Origin: Agrobacterium tumefaciens
Lineage (GTDB): Bacteria > Pseudomonadota > Alphaproteobacteria > Rhizobiales > Rhizobiaceae
Direction: 5' to 3'
DNA: 64,000 nt
Assembly: GCA_025560025.1 (NCBI GenBank)
Contig: CP048485.1
Location: forward strand, 1,798,001-1,862,000
Shown here: piece by piece, positions 17,670 through 27,861 of the stretch
Layout of the letters: every line of letters begins with the position of its first letter
Numbering within the stretch: position 1 is the stretch's first letter
Position numbers and translations under genes: made by a program
The notes under the pieces: model-generated
Told to the model about the DNA's origin: nothing
The model's input: the letters and a program-made list of their open reading frames with translations, nothing else
Database searches by the model: none

Positions 17670-18314
17670 TCAGGCGCTCCTGCGTCCGAATGTCCGGACC
17701 GGAGTGGTTCCTCGGGCAGACGCATGGGCCGGCGATGCTGCCGGGATACGCGCCGCGTGATCCGTCTGGCTATCGCTCCATTGACGGTTTATCAGCTGTT
17801 TCTTGCGGACCTCCAGCGGGTCGGGGGTGGCCTCCTCCTCCTGCCGCTTATTTCCCGCAACTGCGGAGGTCGTCGCCAATCGCGAAATCCATCGCACTAG
17901 CTGCATGCCCTTGTGAACAAGCACAAAGATACCAACAATTGCGACCGCTATGATAATCACGAGGTTCCAGGGCGCGTCGCTGTCCCTCGCCGCCCGCTCC
18001 ATGCGATCTTTTGTCGTCGGATCAAAACCAAGCGTCGCCTTTAGCCTGGCGATATCCGCATCGCTGAGCCTGCTGTACCGCTCGCCACGATACAGCACAT
18101 AACCGCTCCTATCCCCGCTGTTGAGATAGCCGATGTCGAATGCTTCCCCGTCGCGAAGAAAAGGCGTGTTATCCGGCAGATCATAAACGAGATCGATTGT
18201 CTCGCCGCCGCCGAATCCGGGGATGGCAAAAAACCGAGACTTCCGCGCCTCAGCTTCGCTCACGAATATCGCGGAAAATAGAAACCCGACCGAAAAAAGC
18301 GCAATATGCTTCAT
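17670..18314 (-). CDS. Membrane-anchored protein of unknown function
   Basis: 214 residues. Signal peptide at the N terminus (VSEAEA-RK), a periplasmic part of about 95 residues with YVLYRGERYSRLSDADIARLKATLG, one membrane segment (about 118-137, VIIIAVAIVGIFVLVHKGMQ), then a charged cytoplasmic tail rich in Ser/Arg/Ala. I recognise no family. Ribosome site GGAGAG precedes ATG 18314. Convergent with the alcohol dehydrogenase gene. Confidence 0.65.
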   Translation of the reverse strand: MKHIALFSVGFLFSAIFVSEAEARKSRFFAIPGFGGGETIDLVYDLPDNTPFLRDGEAFDIGYLNSGDRSGYVLYRGERYSRLSDADIARLKATLGFDPTTKDRMERAARDSDAPWNLVIIIAVAIVGIFVLVHKGMQLVRWISRLATTSAVAGNKRQEEEATPDPLEVRKKQLINRQWSDSQTDHAARIPAASPAHASARGTTPVRTFGRRSA

Positions 18315-18646
18315 TCACTCTCTCCAACAACAACGAGAATGATAACAACTGGCATTACTGAATTAATTTGAAGTTTATACTTACTATAACATCTTAAATT
18401 TGAGATATATATTGCATATATCTAATATTGTTCGATTTATTACAATAATTAACTGCGCTAATTTATAATAAAATGAACTTCGAACGATGCGGCATGACGT
18501 ATCTCCGCCGACGCTGCAAACCATTGGCGCGAACAGCGCCCCACGTTAAACCGCAATCACACGCAATTGCTTTGAGCATAGCACCGCGATGATGCGACAG
18601 AGCGCAACGTCGGCGAACATGACGGATTAGATACAAGGAACGCAAC
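18315..18646. other. AT-rich intergenic region before the orphan ATPase gene
   Basis: Roughly 18355-18480 is markedly AT-rich for this genome (runs such as TTTATAATAAAATG and ATATATATTGCATATATC). This could be a bent promoter or a trace of insertion. A 39-codon frame beginning ATG 18473 has no convincing ribosome site and is not called. Confidence 0.5.
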
Positions 18647-19423
18647 ATGCTGTTTCTCGATAGCGTAACCATGAAAGAAACCCCGGATGGAGGGGATGGA
18701 TATCCCTTCTCCGTTCCGGCGCTGCGCCATCTGGAACGCCTCGAATTCAAGACGCCGATCACCTTTTTTGCCGGCAATAACGGCTCCGGCAAATCGACGC
18801 TGCTGGAGGGGCTGGCGGCGGGAATGACGGCCTATGCCATCGGCAATCACGGCCAGGTTGCCGGCGACCTTTACCTTCAGCATGCCGAGACCGTAGCGAA
18901 GTCCTTCTATTTCGCCCGCAAGAAATATCCGAAAATCCGCATGTTCATGCGCGCGGAAGACGTGCTTGGTTATATCCGCCGGCAGAACGAGGACGCGCTG
19001 GACGATTTTCGCTGGGAGCGGGAAAAGGCGCTCAAGAAGGGCGAAGACTTTCCGGAAGAAACCCCGGATACGTTTCGCAGGATCGTCAGGAACAATGTCA
19101 TCGACCGGCGTTCGCATGGCGAAGGATTTCTCGATATCATGCAACAGCGGCTGCATGGCGCCGGCCTCTATTTTCTCGACGAACCGGAAAGCCCGCTTTC
19201 GCCGCAAAAGCAGCTCGAACTGGCAGCCCTTATCCGCGACGCCGCCGATAGTGGCGGGCAATTGATCATCGCCACCCATTCGCCGGTGCTTTTGGCCATT
19301 CCCGAGGCGACCATCTATCATTTCGACGCGGACGGCATTACCGAGCGCCTTTATGACGAGCTGGAAAACATCAGTTTCCTGCGCCGCTTTCTTGATCGTC
19401 CGTCGAAATACCTGAGCGATTGA
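18647..19423 (+). CDS. AAA/ABC-type predicted ATPase (COG3910-like)
   Basis: 258 residues. Walker A FFAGNNGSGKSTLLE (about 40-54), Walker B LYFLDEPESPLSPQKQ (about 179-194) and a switch His in IATHSPVLL (about 211). There are no membrane domain genes nearby, so it is not a transporter subunit; the compact SMC/RecF-like head without a long coiled coil suggests a regulatory or repair-type ATPase. Similar small ATPases occur in many bacteria without known role and resemble the ATPase half of some defence systems, but no partner gene is visible here. Stands alone between an AT-rich gap and an MFS gene. Confidence 0.75.
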   Translation: MLFLDSVTMKETPDGGDGYPFSVPALRHLERLEFKTPITFFAGNNGSGKSTLLEGLAAGMTAYAIGNHGQVAGDLYLQHAETVAKSFYFARKKYPKIRMFMRAEDVLGYIRRQNEDALDDFRWEREKALKKGEDFPEETPDTFRRIVRNNVIDRRSHGEGFLDIMQQRLHGAGLYFLDEPESPLSPQKQLELAALIRDAADSGGQLIIATHSPVLLAIPEATIYHFDADGITERLYDELENISFLRRFLDRPSKYLSD

Positions 19424-19501
19424 GCGTCGATAAGGCTTGAAATCGCGCGGCGCTTGCCGCATGCCCATAAGTAATACGTAATTTAGAAAAGAAGCAGCCT
19501 T

Positions 19502-20833
19502 ATGTCTCCCACCACCACACCGGCGGCAGCCCGGCCCCTCAACGGTCAGGATTACAGAACTCTTGGCCTTTCGGCCCTCGGCGGCGCGCTGGAATTTTAC
19601 GATTTCATCATTTTCGTATTTTTCGCCACCGTCATCGGCCATCTGTTCTTCCCGCCGGAAATGCCGGACTGGCTGGTGATGATCCAGACCTTCGGGATCT
19701 TTGCCGCGGGCTATCTGGTGCGGCCGCTGGGCGGCATCGTGCTGGCACATTATGGCGACCGTTATGGCCGCAAGCGGGTTTTCGCCTTCTCCATCCTGCT
19801 GATGGCGCTCTCCACGCTGGGAATGGCGCTGATGCCAACCTATGCCACCATCGGCGTGGCCGCCCCCATCCTGCTCATCATCCTGCGCATGCTGCAGGGC
19901 GCTGCCATTGGCGGTGAAGTGCCGGGCGCCTGGACCTTCGTTGCCGAACATGTCCCCTTCCGCCGCGTCGGCCTCGCCTGCGGCTTCCTCACATCGGGCC
20001 TTTCCTTCGGCATCATGCTGGGTTCGCTGATCGCCTTCGCCATCAACTCGCTCTTCACACCGGAAGACGTGGCCGGTTACGCCTGGCGCATTCCCTTCCT
20101 GCTCGGCGGCATTTTCGGCCTCGTCGCTGTCTATCTGCGCCGCTGGCTGGAAGAAACGCCGATCTTCATGGAGATGAAGAAGTCGAAGTCGCTTACGGAC
20201 AAGCTGCCGCTCGGGCTGGTGCTGAAACACCATATGCGCGGCGTGGTCATTTCCGCCCTGCTGACCTGGGTTCTATCGGCCGCCATCGTCGTCACGACGC
20301 TGATGACGGCCACCTTCCTGCAGAAGCTTTACGGTTATACCCCGACACAGGCTCTGGCCGGCACCAGCTTCGGCACGCTGTTCCTGATCTTCGGCGTCAT
20401 CATCGCCGGCGCGCTGATCGACCGCATCGGTTCCGGCATCTTCTTCATGGGGGCGAGCATCTTCTTCGGCATCGCCACCTTCACCTTCTACAGCTATGCC
20501 GGCACATCGCTTCAAACCATGTTCGTGCTCTACGGCGTCATGGGCCTGTCGGTCGGCATGGCGGGTGCGGTGCCCTATGTCATGGTCCGCGCCTTCCCGG
20601 CCTCGGTGCGCTTCTCCGGCCTCTCCTTCGCCTATAACGTCTCCTATGCCGTCTTCGGCGGGCTGACGCCGATTGGCGTGACGACCGCACTTGCCATCAA
20701 CCCCATGGCCCATGCCTGGTATCTGGTCTTCATCGCCGTCCTCGCCTTCTGCATCGGCCTTTACCTCTATCTGCGCGGCAGCGAGGTGGAGAGCCATGTC
20801 GGCATCGAGGAACTGGCGGCGTTACGGTCTTAA
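19502..20833 (+). CDS. MFS transporter of the metabolite:H+ symporter (MHS) type
   Basis: 443 residues, about 12 membrane segments. Signatures of the MHS branch: GGALEFYDFIIFVFFATVIG near TM1, VRPLGGIVLAHYGDRYGRKR between TM2 and TM3, and RMLQGAAIGGEVPGAW in TM4. Members import organic acids, shikimate, proline/betaine or alpha-ketoglutarate; which is used here cannot be decided. Starts ATG 19502 and is closed by a strong terminator shared with metH. Confidence 0.87.
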   Translation: MSPTTTPAAARPLNGQDYRTLGLSALGGALEFYDFIIFVFFATVIGHLFFPPEMPDWLVMIQTFGIFAAGYLVRPLGGIVLAHYGDRYGRKRVFAFSILLMALSTLGMALMPTYATIGVAAPILLIILRMLQGAAIGGEVPGAWTFVAEHVPFRRVGLACGFLTSGLSFGIMLGSLIAFAINSLFTPEDVAGYAWRIPFLLGGIFGLVAVYLRRWLEETPIFMEMKKSKSLTDKLPLGLVLKHHMRGVVISALLTWVLSAAIVVTTLMTATFLQKLYGYTPTQALAGTSFGTLFLIFGVIIAGALIDRIGSGIFFMGASIFFGIATFTFYSYAGTSLQTMFVLYGVMGLSVGMAGAVPYVMVRAFPASVRFSGLSFAYNVSYAVFGGLTPIGVTTALAINPMAHAWYLVFIAVLAFCIGLYLYLRGSEVESHVGIEELAALRS

Positions 20834-20848
20834 ACACCGACTAAATGC

Positions 20849-20877
20849 AAAAAGCGCGGGCAAGACCCGCGCTTTTT
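20849..20877. terminator. Bidirectional terminator between MHS transporter and metH
   Basis: 12-bp stem AAAAAGCGCGGG/CCCGCGCTTTTT (20849-20860, 20866-20877) with a 5-nt loop and T-runs on both strands, between convergent genes. Confidence 0.92.
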
Positions 20878-20902
20878 TTATTGAATGGCAGCACACCGAA
20901 CA

Positions 20903-23900
20903 TCAGGCAGCGCTGTCGATTTCCTCAGCGCCGTTCGTCGGCACGTAGTTGAGGACAGGACCGAGCCAACGCTCCACCTCTTCCACCGGCATGTCCTTAC
21001 GGCGCGCATAATCGAGAACCTGATCGCGCTCCACCTTGGCGACACCGAAATAATAGCTCTCGGGATGGCCGATATAGATGCCGGAGACAGAGGAGCCCGG
21101 CCACATGGCATAGCTTTCCGTCAGTTCAACGCCCGCCGCATTGGTGGCATCGAGCAGGGCGAACAGCGTCTTCTTTTCGGTATGATCGGGCTGGGCCGGA
21201 TAGCCGGGCGCAGGGCGAATACCGGCATAGGCCTCACCAATCAGCTCCTCGCCGGCAAAAGCCTCGTCCGGTGCATAACCCCAGAACTCCTTGCGCACCC
21301 GCTCATGCATGCGCTCGGCAAAGGCTTCCGCGAAACGGTCGGCCAGCGCCTTGACGAGAATGGACGAATAATCGTCATTCGCCCGCTCGAAGCGCTCGGC
21401 AATCGCCACTTCCTCGATGCCCGCCGTTACCACAAAACCGCCGACATAATCGGCAACGCCGCTATCGACAGGTGCGACGAAATCCGACAGCGCCACATTG
21501 GGGCGACCGTCGCGCTTGGAAAGCTGCTGGCGCAGCGTGAAGAAGGTCGCAAGCTCTTCCTTACGGCTTTCATCCGTGAACAGCCGGATATCGTCACCCA
21601 CGGCGTTGGCCGGCCAGAAGCCGATCACCGCCCGCGGACGGAACCAGTTTTCCTCGATGATCTTCTTCAGCATCGCCTGCGCATCGCTGTAGAGCTGCCG
21701 CGCCGCCTCGCCCTGCTTTTCGTCGTCGAGAATGGCCGGGAAACGACCCTTCAATTCCCAGGTCTGGAAGAAGGGCGTCCAGTCGATGTAACGGGAAAGC
21801 TCTTCCAGATCATAGGTTTCGAACACCCTGGTGCCGAAGAACTGCGGCTTGACGGCGCTATAGGCCGACCAGTCGATCTTGTGCGCATTCTCACGGGCGC
21901 GGGACAGCGGCAGACGCTGCTTTTCGCGTTCGTTACGGGCGTGCGCCTCCGCCACCTTGGCATATTCGCTGCGAATACCATCGATATAAGCGGGCTTCTG
22001 TTCAGCCGAGAGAAGCGCCGACACGACGCCCACCGCGCGCGAGGCGTCGGTGACATAGATTGCCTGCCCCGCCTCGTAACGCGGATGGATTTTCACCGCC
22101 GTATGCACACGGCTGGTTGTCGCGCCGCCGATCAGCAGCGGGATGTCGAAACCCTGCCGCTCCATTTCGGCAGCCACATGCACCATCTCATCCAGCGAGG
22201 GAGTGATGAGGCCGGAAAGGCCGATCACATCCACCTTTTCGGCAATCGCCGTTTCAAGGATTTTCGTCGTCGGCACCATGACGCCGAGATCGATGATCTC
22301 ATAATTGTTGCAGGCGAGAACGACGCCGACGATGTTCTTGCCGATATCGTGCACATCGCCCTTCACGGTGGCCATCAGCACCTTGCCGGCGGCACTGCGC
22401 TCGGAGCCGCCATTCAGGCGCTTTTCCTCTTCCATGTAAGGAAGCAGCACGGCAACCGCCTGTTTCATCACACGGGCGGATTTCACCACCTGCGGCAGGA
22501 ACATCTTGCCGGAACCGAAGAGGTCGCCGACCACATTCATGCCGGCCATCAGCGGCCCTTCGATGACGTGCAGCGGACGGGCAGCCTTCTGGCGCGCCTC
22601 TTCCGTATCGGCCTCGATATAGTCGGTGATGCCATTGACCAGCGCATGTTCCAGCCGCTTCTCGACGGGCAGTTCGCGCCAGGAAAGATCCTGTACCTTG
22701 GTGTCCTTGGCGCCCGTGCCACGGAAACGCTCCGCCACTTCAAGCAGACGCTCGGTCGCATCGTCGCGGCGGTTCAGCACCACGTCCTCGCAGGCCTCAC
22801 GCAGTTCCGGATCGATATTGTCGTAAACCGCAAGCTGACCGGCATTGACGATGCCCATATCCATGCCGACCTGAATGGCGTGGTAGAGGAACACGGCATG
22901 CATCGCCTCACGCACCGGCTCATTGCCGCGGAAGGAGAAGGACAGGTTGGAAACGCCGCCGGAAATATGCGTCTGCGGCATGGTTTCGCGGATGGTTCTG
23001 GTGGCCTGAATGAAATCCACGCCGTAATTATTGTGCTCCTCGATGCCGGTCGCAACGGCAAAGACGTTGGGATCGAAGATGATGTCTTCCGGCGACAGGC
23101 CCGCCTTTTCGGTCAAGAGCTTGTAGGCGCGCGAGCAGATCTCGACCTTGCGCTCATAGGTATCGGCCTGCCCGACCTCGTCGAAGGCCATGACCACGAC
23201 CGCCGCACCGTAATTATGGACGAGCCGCGCCTGCTGGAGAAACTTCTCCTCGCCTTCCTTCAGTGAAATCGAATTGACGATCGATTTGCCCTGAACGCAT
23301 TTCAGGCCGGCCTCGATGATCTCGAACTTGGATGAGTCGATCATCACAGGCACGCGGGCGATATCCGGCTCGGCGGCGATGAGGTTCAGAAACTCCACCA
23401 TCGCCTTTTCGGAATCGATCAGGCCCTCATCCATATTGATGTCGATGATCTGCGCACCGTTTTCCACCTGATCGCGGGCGACAGCCAGCGCCGCCGTATA
23501 ATCACCGGCGGTGATGAGCTTACGGAAACGGGCCGAGCCGGTGACGTTGGTGCGTTCGCCGACATTGACGAAGGGAATATCCTTGGTCAGCACGAAAGGC
23601 TCGAGGCCCGAAAGCGACATGAACGGCTTGTGCTCGGGAATTTCGCGCGGCTTGTAGCCTTTGACAGCCTCAGCAATCGCCCGGATATGCTCCGGCGTGG
23701 AGCCGCAGCAGCCGCCGACGATATTGACGAGACCGTCGCGGACAAAGCCCTGAACCTGACGCGCCATCATCTCCGGCGTTTCGTCGTATTGGCCGAATTC
23801 ATTCGGCAGGCCGGCATTCGGATAGGCGCAGACGAATGTATCGGCCACGTCAGACAGTTCCTGAAGATGCGGACGCATGGCGTCGGCACCCAGCGCGCAG

Positions 23901-24682
23901 TTCAGGCCGATGGTGAAGGGGTTGGCGTGGCGCACCGAGTTCCAGAAGGCCGAAGGCGTCTGGCCGGAAAGCGTGCGGCCGGAAAGGTCGGTAATCGTGC
24001 CCGAGATCATCACCGGCAGGCGGATGCCCTTGGCCTCGAAACGCTCCTCGCAGGCGAAGATCGCCGCCTTGGCGTTCAGCGTATCGAAGATCGTCTCGAT
24101 CAGAATGATATCGGCACCACCGTCGATCAGGCCGTCGATCTGCTCGCCATAGGCGATGCGCAAATCGTCGAAGCTGACGGCGCGATAACCGGGGTTGTTG
24201 ACGTCAGGCGAAATGGAGGCCGTGCGGTTGGTCGGGCCGATGGCGCCGGCCACGAAACGGCGGCGACCATCTTCGCGCTCGGCACGCTGGGCGGCGCGGC
24301 GGACAATCGCGGCACCCTCGCGGTTGAGGTCGTAGACAGCATTTTCCATCTCGTAATCGGCCTGCGCGATGCGGGTGGACGAAAACGTGTTGGTTTCGAG
24401 AATATCCGCACCCGCCATGGCGTAGCGGTAATGGATATCCTCGATAGCGTCAGGCTGGGTCAGGATCAGAAGGTCGTTATTGCCCTTCTGGTGACAGGCA
24501 CAGCCGATAAAACGATCGCCACGAAAATGGTCTTCGTCAAAACCCAGCCCCTGGATCTGCGTGCCCATGGCGCCATCGAGAATGAGGATGCGTTCGCTGG
24601 CGGCATCGCGCAACGCCTTGAAAATTTCCGCGCCGTCGCGCTTTGCCCCTTCAGGGCCAAACAGGTCGTCAAACACGGGCAT
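20903..24682 (-). CDS. metH: Cobalamin-dependent methionine synthase
   Basis: About 1259 residues, full length. Domains in order: homocysteine S-methyltransferase (about 20-350; [11 protein letters not shown] and zinc Cys pair GGCCGSTP), pterin/methyltetrahydrofolate binding (about 375-630; [11 protein letters not shown]), B12 cap and B12-binding domain (about 670-920; [15 protein letters not shown] with the DxHxxG cobalt-ligand motif) and the C-terminal SAM-dependent activation domain (about 945-1245; [12 protein letters not shown]). It transfers methyl from methyl-THF to homocysteine. Start is ambiguous: ATG 24682 or GTG 24676 (GAGGAG then 7 nt, the best ribosome spacing); TTG 24703 is unlikely. 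Confidence 0.97.
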   Translation of the reverse strand: MPVFDDLFGPEGAKRDGAEIFKALRDAASERILILDGAMGTQIQGLGFDEDHFRGDRFIGCACHQKGNNDLLILTQPDAIEDIHYRYAMAGADILETNTFSSTRIAQADYEMENAVYDLNREGAAIVRRAAQRAEREDGRRRFVAGAIGPTNRTASISPDVNNPGYRAVSFDDLRIAYGEQIDGLIDGGADIILIETIFDTLNAKAAIFACEERFEAKGIRLPVMISGTITDLSGRTLSGQTPSAFWNSVRHANPFTIGLNCALGADAMRPHLQELSDVADTFVCAYPNAGLPNEFGQYDETPEMMARQVQGFVRDGLVNIVGGCCGSTPEHIRAIAEAVKGYKPREIPEHKPFMSLSGLEPFVLTKDIPFVNVGERTNVTGSARFRKLITAGDYTAALAVARDQVENGAQIIDINMDEGLIDSEKAMVEFLNLIAAEPDIARVPVMIDSSKFEIIEAGLKCVQGKSIVNSISLKEGEEKFLQQARLVHNYGAAVVVMAFDEVGQADTYERKVEICSRAYKLLTEKAGLSPEDIIFDPNVFAVATGIEEHNNYGVDFIQATRTIRETMPQTHISGGVSNLSFSFRGNEPVREAMHAVFLYHAIQVGMDMGIVNAGQLAVYDNIDPELREACEDVVLNRRDDATERLLEVAERFRGTGAKDTKVQDLSWRELPVEKRLEHALVNGITDYIEADTEEARQKAARPLHVIEGPLMAGMNVVGDLFGSGKMFLPQVVKSARVMKQAVAVLLPYMEEEKRLNGGSERSAAGKVLMATVKGDVHDIGKNIVGVVLACNNYEIIDLGVMVPTTKILETAIAEKVDVIGLSGLITPSLDEMVHVAAEMERQGFDIPLLIGGATTSRVHTAVKIHPRYEAGQAIYVTDASRAVGVVSALLSAEQKPAYIDGIRSEYAKVAEAHARNEREKQRLPLSRARENAHKIDWSAYSAVKPQFFGTRVFETYDLEELSRYIDWTPFFQTWELKGRFPAILDDEKQGEAARQLYSDAQAMLKKIIEENWFRPRAVIGFWPANAVGDDIRLFTDESRKEELATFFTLRQQLSKRDGRPNVALSDFVAPVDSGVADYVGGFVVTAGIEEVAIAERFERANDDYSSILVKALADRFAEAFAERMHERVRKEFWGYAPDEAFAGEELIGEAYAGIRPAPGYPAQPDHTEKKTLFALLDATNAAGVELTESYAMWPGSSVSGIYIGHPESYYFGVAKVERDQVLDYARRKDMPVEEVERWLGPVLNYVPTNGAEEIDSAA

Positions 24683-24722
24683 ACTCCTCATTTCGATTTG
24701 CAAGATCGCAAGCCGTCAAGTC

Positions 24723-24756
24723 ACATAAAGATATGTTTATGTCAATATATCTTCAA
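24723..24756 (-). promoter_or_regulatory. metH promoter with 20-bp palindromic operator
   Basis: On the minus strand, -35 TTGAAG (24756-24751), 17-bp spacer and -10 TATCTT (24733-24728). The inverted repeat ACATAAA-N6-TTTATGT (24723-24742) covers the -10. The form fits an ArsR-type winged-helix regulator such as SahR, known to control methionine-cycle genes in proteobacteria, but the identity of the regulator is inference. Confidence 0.65.
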
Positions 24757-24868
24757 GGGACAGACATGGCTTTGCGTCGTTGCGGCAGACTACGAAATTT
24801 CACTGACAGATGACAGGTTTATACAGCAAGGATATAAGCCGAAGCAGCAAACCGCATGGAGGACGAGA

Positions 24869-26116
24869 ATGCCCGAGGACGATCACAACAGCCGCAACTG
24901 GAACACCCTGCCCTGGCATCGCCAATGGCTGGTAAAACAGGCCGAGGGACTTTTCGATTTCTTCCAGTATCGTGCCCTCAATCCTGCCGGCGGCTTCTTC
25001 GATCTCGATGCCAAAGGCGCGCCGTTGCAGCCAAACGACCCCGTGCGCGGCATTCACGCTTCCGCCCGCATGGTACATTGCTTCTCCATCGGCCACCTGC
25101 TTGGCCGCCCGGGCTGCGGCGATATCGTCGACCACGGCATGACCTACCTCTGGAACAGGCACCGCGATGGCGAGCATGGCGGTTATTTCTGGCAGGTGAA
25201 CGATGCCGGCCCAGTGGACGCCACCAAGCAGGGTTATGGCCATGCCTTCGTGCTTCTCGCCGCCTCTTCCGCCAAGACCGTCGGCCACCCGCTGGCCGAC
25301 CGGATGCTGGCCGATATTACCGAGGTTCTGGAAACCCGCTTCTGGGAAGAAAAACACGGCGCCATCGCCGAGGAATTCCATCGCGATTGGTCGCCCATCG
25401 AGAATTATCGCGGCCAGAACTCCAACATGCACCTGACCGAAGCGCTGATGGCCGCCTATGAGGTTACCGGCGACAATAGTTACCTCAGCAAGGCGGAGCG
25501 CATCGCCGACCTCGTCATTCGCCGCCGCGCCGGCGAGCTGGATTTCCGTGTGCCGGAGCATTTCGACGAGAACTGGACACTCGACAAGGAGTATCGCGGC
25601 AACGAAATGTTCCGCCCTTCCGGCTCCACCCCCGGCCACTGGCTGGAATGGGCGCGCCTCGTCCTGCAATTATGGGTGCTGGGCGAGCGCCGCCATGACT
25701 GGATGCCGGTGGCCGCAAAATCGCTCTTCGTGCAATCCATGGCGCTCGGCTGGGACCGGGAAAAGGGCGGCTTCTTTTATACGCTCGACTGGAACGACAA
25801 TCCCGATAAGCGGTCAAAGCTGTGGTGGCCCATGTCCGAGGCGGCGGGCGCTGCCCATTTCCTCAACGAGAACCTGCCAGCGGACAACTTCTATGAAGAC
25901 AGCTATCGCCGCATCTGGAGCACCATCGCCAACAACTTCATCGACCATGAGAATGGCGGCTGGCATGAGGAGCTGACGGAAGATCTGGTTCCCGCCCACA
26001 CGCTGTTCCCCGGCAAGGGCGATATCTACCACGCGCTGCAAGCCTGCCTCATCCCGCTTTTCCCGGCGACGGGAAGCCTGACGAAGGTGATCAAGGAAAG
26101 CGGCGGGGATTATTGA
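24869..26116 (+). CDS. AGE-family sugar isomerase/epimerase (mannose isomerase-like)
   Basis: 415 residues with the N-acylglucosamine 2-epimerase fold (alpha6/alpha6 barrel). Features include RMVHCFSIGHLLGRPG, HGGYFWQVNDAG, GYGHAFVLLA (active-site His), NMHLTEALMAAYEVTGD and WWPMSEAAGAAHF. Relatives include YihS aldose-ketose isomerase and the mannose isomerase of agrobacteria; interconversion of D-mannose and D-fructose is the likely reaction. ATG 24869 with GGAGG 6-7 nt upstream fixes the start; the open frame that runs upstream into metH's opposite strand is not coding. Divergent from metH. Confidence 0.85.
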   Translation: MPEDDHNSRNWNTLPWHRQWLVKQAEGLFDFFQYRALNPAGGFFDLDAKGAPLQPNDPVRGIHASARMVHCFSIGHLLGRPGCGDIVDHGMTYLWNRHRDGEHGGYFWQVNDAGPVDATKQGYGHAFVLLAASSAKTVGHPLADRMLADITEVLETRFWEEKHGAIAEEFHRDWSPIENYRGQNSNMHLTEALMAAYEVTGDNSYLSKAERIADLVIRRRAGELDFRVPEHFDENWTLDKEYRGNEMFRPSGSTPGHWLEWARLVLQLWVLGERRHDWMPVAAKSLFVQSMALGWDREKGGFFYTLDWNDNPDKRSKLWWPMSEAAGAAHFLNENLPADNFYEDSYRRIWSTIANNFIDHENGGWHEELTEDLVPAHTLFPGKGDIYHALQACLIPLFPATGSLTKVIKESGGDY

Positions 26117-26215
26117 GGCGCGTTGCGGCTCGGGCTTGTCCCGAGCATCTGCAACCTGTCCGCTGGACACAACGTGGTTGGATCCTCGGCACAAGGCCGA
26201 GGATGACGCCGCGTG
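26117..26215. repeat. Intergenic palindromic repeat (Rhizobiales-type)
   Basis: Two hairpins in tandem: GCTCGGGCTTGTCCCGAGC inside an outer GTTGC/GCAAC stem (about 26122-26156), and CCTCGG...CCGAGG (about 26181-26202). The style matches the dispersed palindromic elements of Rhizobiales; shares only the hairpin style with the larger elements at 34.2 and 47.8 kb. Confidence 0.6.
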
Positions 26216-26226
26216 TAAAGCAATCC

Positions 26227-26859
26227 TCAGAAGCCGATGGTTTCCTCGAAATCGTCCCATGACTGGTACATTTCATACCGCCCGATACCGGGGATCGGCA
26301 CATGCCCGTAATAGGGTGAAAGCTGAAACTCGGCGGCGGCCTCGCTCTTGCCGGCCACGGCCGCCACATAGATCGCGGAGGCAAGCCCCGTGCGGTTGGC
26401 GCCATGTTCACAATGGATCAGGATCGGCTTTTCCGCATTGCGCAGCACGGCCGCCAGCGTTTCCGAATCTTCCACCGAAACCTTTTCGCTGGAACTCAGC
26501 GGATAATCGACCAGCCGGATGCCGTTATTTTTTGCCGCCTGGCTTTCGGCGTCATACCAGCCTTCGCGCTTTTCATCGCGCAGGTTGATGATCGTCTTGA
26601 TGCCGTAAGCCTTGGCATAGGCCGTGATGTCCTTGCCGCTCGGCTGGGCCGAACGATAAAGTTCACCGGGTATGACCTCATGAAAATTTCCGGTCAGCTG
26701 ACCGATGCCCATATGGGCGCCCGCCAGAACCGGCAGCGCGACAAGGCCGATGGCCGTGATTTTCAAAAACTTCAGAACAATACGCAAAACGTCAACCCGC
26801 GATAGTCTTCGGACGGGTTGGCAGATGGCATCGCAAACGGGCGAAAACAAGTCGGGCAT
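26227..26859 (-). CDS. Dual-specificity/tyrosine phosphatase-like protein with N-terminal membrane anchor
   Basis: About 210 residues. A hydrophobic segment (LKFLKITAIGLVALPVLAG) precedes a cysteine phosphatase domain with the P-loop HCEHGANRTG (HCx5R) and an upstream acidic loop. Similar proteins act on phosphotyrosine, phosphoinositides or sugar phosphates in the envelope. The frame stays open to 26985, but that extension reads through a CCCTGC/GCAGGG hairpin and looks untranslated, so I use ATG 26859; the true start could be further inside, just before the hydrophobic segment. Probably downstream of the 27001-27453 gene in one unit. Confidence 0.75.
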   Translation of the reverse strand: MPDLFSPVCDAICQPVRRLSRVDVLRIVLKFLKITAIGLVALPVLAGAHMGIGQLTGNFHEVIPGELYRSAQPSGKDITAYAKAYGIKTIINLRDEKREGWYDAESQAAKNNGIRLVDYPLSSSEKVSVEDSETLAAVLRNAEKPILIHCEHGANRTGLASAIYVAAVAGKSEAAAEFQLSPYYGHVPIPGIGRYEMYQSWDDFEETIGF

Positions 26860-27000
26860 CCACCACTGCCATATGGGCGCGCCCCACAGGAAACACCTCA
26901 ATGGCGGCGCCCCCCCTGCGTAGCAGGGCTTTTCAGACGGTCGCGCAACGGCGCGGAAATTCTCAAAATACCGTGATAGCCGCAAGCGGCGTGGACCTGC

Positions 27001-27453
27001 TCAGTCGAACTCGGCGGAAATGACGGTGACACGCCATTCCAGCCGTTGCGGCTCTACCCTCTCATTGTTGCGCAGCCGGAATGCACGGCATGCGGCGAAT
27101 GTTTCGCCAGCCTCGATCCGCCTTTCGCTCACCTGATAGGGATCGAAAGCGACGGAGGCGCGGAAGGCAGGCTCGAAGCCCTCAAGCGTATAGGTCAGGC
27201 GCTGCACGGCGACATTATTGTCATTGCGGAAGCTGACGCGAATGGGCAACGCCGTATCCGGGCAGGTCGCGTCGAAGCTCGCTGTCGCAACAATATGGTC
27301 GAGCCTCTGGCTGCCGCGCCACCAGTCATAGATGACAAGGGCGGCGGTGGTCGCCCAGATCAGCAGCAGGCAGATGACGACGGGTTTGAGATGCCGCGGA
27401 AATGCGATGAGAGTAAGAAGAAGAATGGCACTGAGAACGGCTCCGACGATCAC
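27001..27453 (-). CDS. Small membrane protein of unknown function
   Basis: 150 residues: two N-terminal membrane segments (about 1-20 and 24-43, with a short PRHLKP turn), then a roughly 100-residue soluble part with alternating beta-type residues (LPIRVSFRNDNNVAVQRLTYTLEG) that may be an Ig-like fold, with two Cys. GTG start preceded by GGGGAGGG. Family not recognised. Confidence 0.65.
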   Translation of the reverse strand: MIVGAVLSAILLLTLIAFPRHLKPVVICLLLIWATTAALVIYDWWRGSQRLDHIVATASFDATCPDTALPIRVSFRNDNNVAVQRLTYTLEGFEPAFRASVAFDPYQVSERRIEAGETFAACRAFRLRNNERVEPQRLEWRVTVISAEFD

Positions 27454-27861
27454 GTCGTCCCTCCCCGGTAAAAACTAACCCTCATGCGATCCTGTCCTCC
27501 CTTGCGCGTCTGCCCGGCAAAATACCGTTTCGGGCGCGGCGCAATTGCCGCGCCGAAGCAACCGCATCGCGGCAGACATGCACAACTCTATGGTCGTGCC
27601 CCCCTCTGTCAAGACAACCAAGCGTGACACCAACTAACCACGCCGACGGATATTCGGCGAAACCGCAAAGGGAACCAAACACCGCCCAACACGTTCGCCG
27701 CATCAGAACACCATGACGGGGCAATAAAAAACGCCGCGATCAAGGCGGGATTGGCCGGCATTCAACGAGGACAGGACACCTCTTGGAACCGCTGAACCCC
27801 AACCCATATTAAATGCACCTAATATATGCTATGAAGGTCAATCAGCTCAGGGAGAAACACA
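27454..27861. other. 408-bp intergenic region before the outer membrane protein gene
   Basis: Divergent promoter space. I see the ribosome site CAGGGAG before the OMP gene and no convincing gene; an 80-codon minus-strand frame (27482-27724) lacks coding character and a ribosome site. No riboswitch form recognised. Confidence 0.4.

Noticed and set aside
20885..23266. 793-codon open frame antisense to metH
   Set aside because: Composition (His/Arg/Asp-rich, no domain) is typical of antisense shadows; metH on the other strand is certain.
23630..24868. Long open frame on the plus strand opposite metH, joined to the AGE isomerase gene
   Set aside because: It mirrors metH codon structure in high-GC DNA; the isomerase has a clear GGAGG ribosome site and family-typical N terminus at 24869.
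24683..24868. SAM or SAH riboswitch upstream of metH
   Set aside because: The leader from the predicted start to ATG is about 35-40 nt, too short, and no such fold is seen.
27482..27724. 80-codon minus-strand frame in the gap before the OMP gene
   Set aside because: No ribosome site, no coding pattern.
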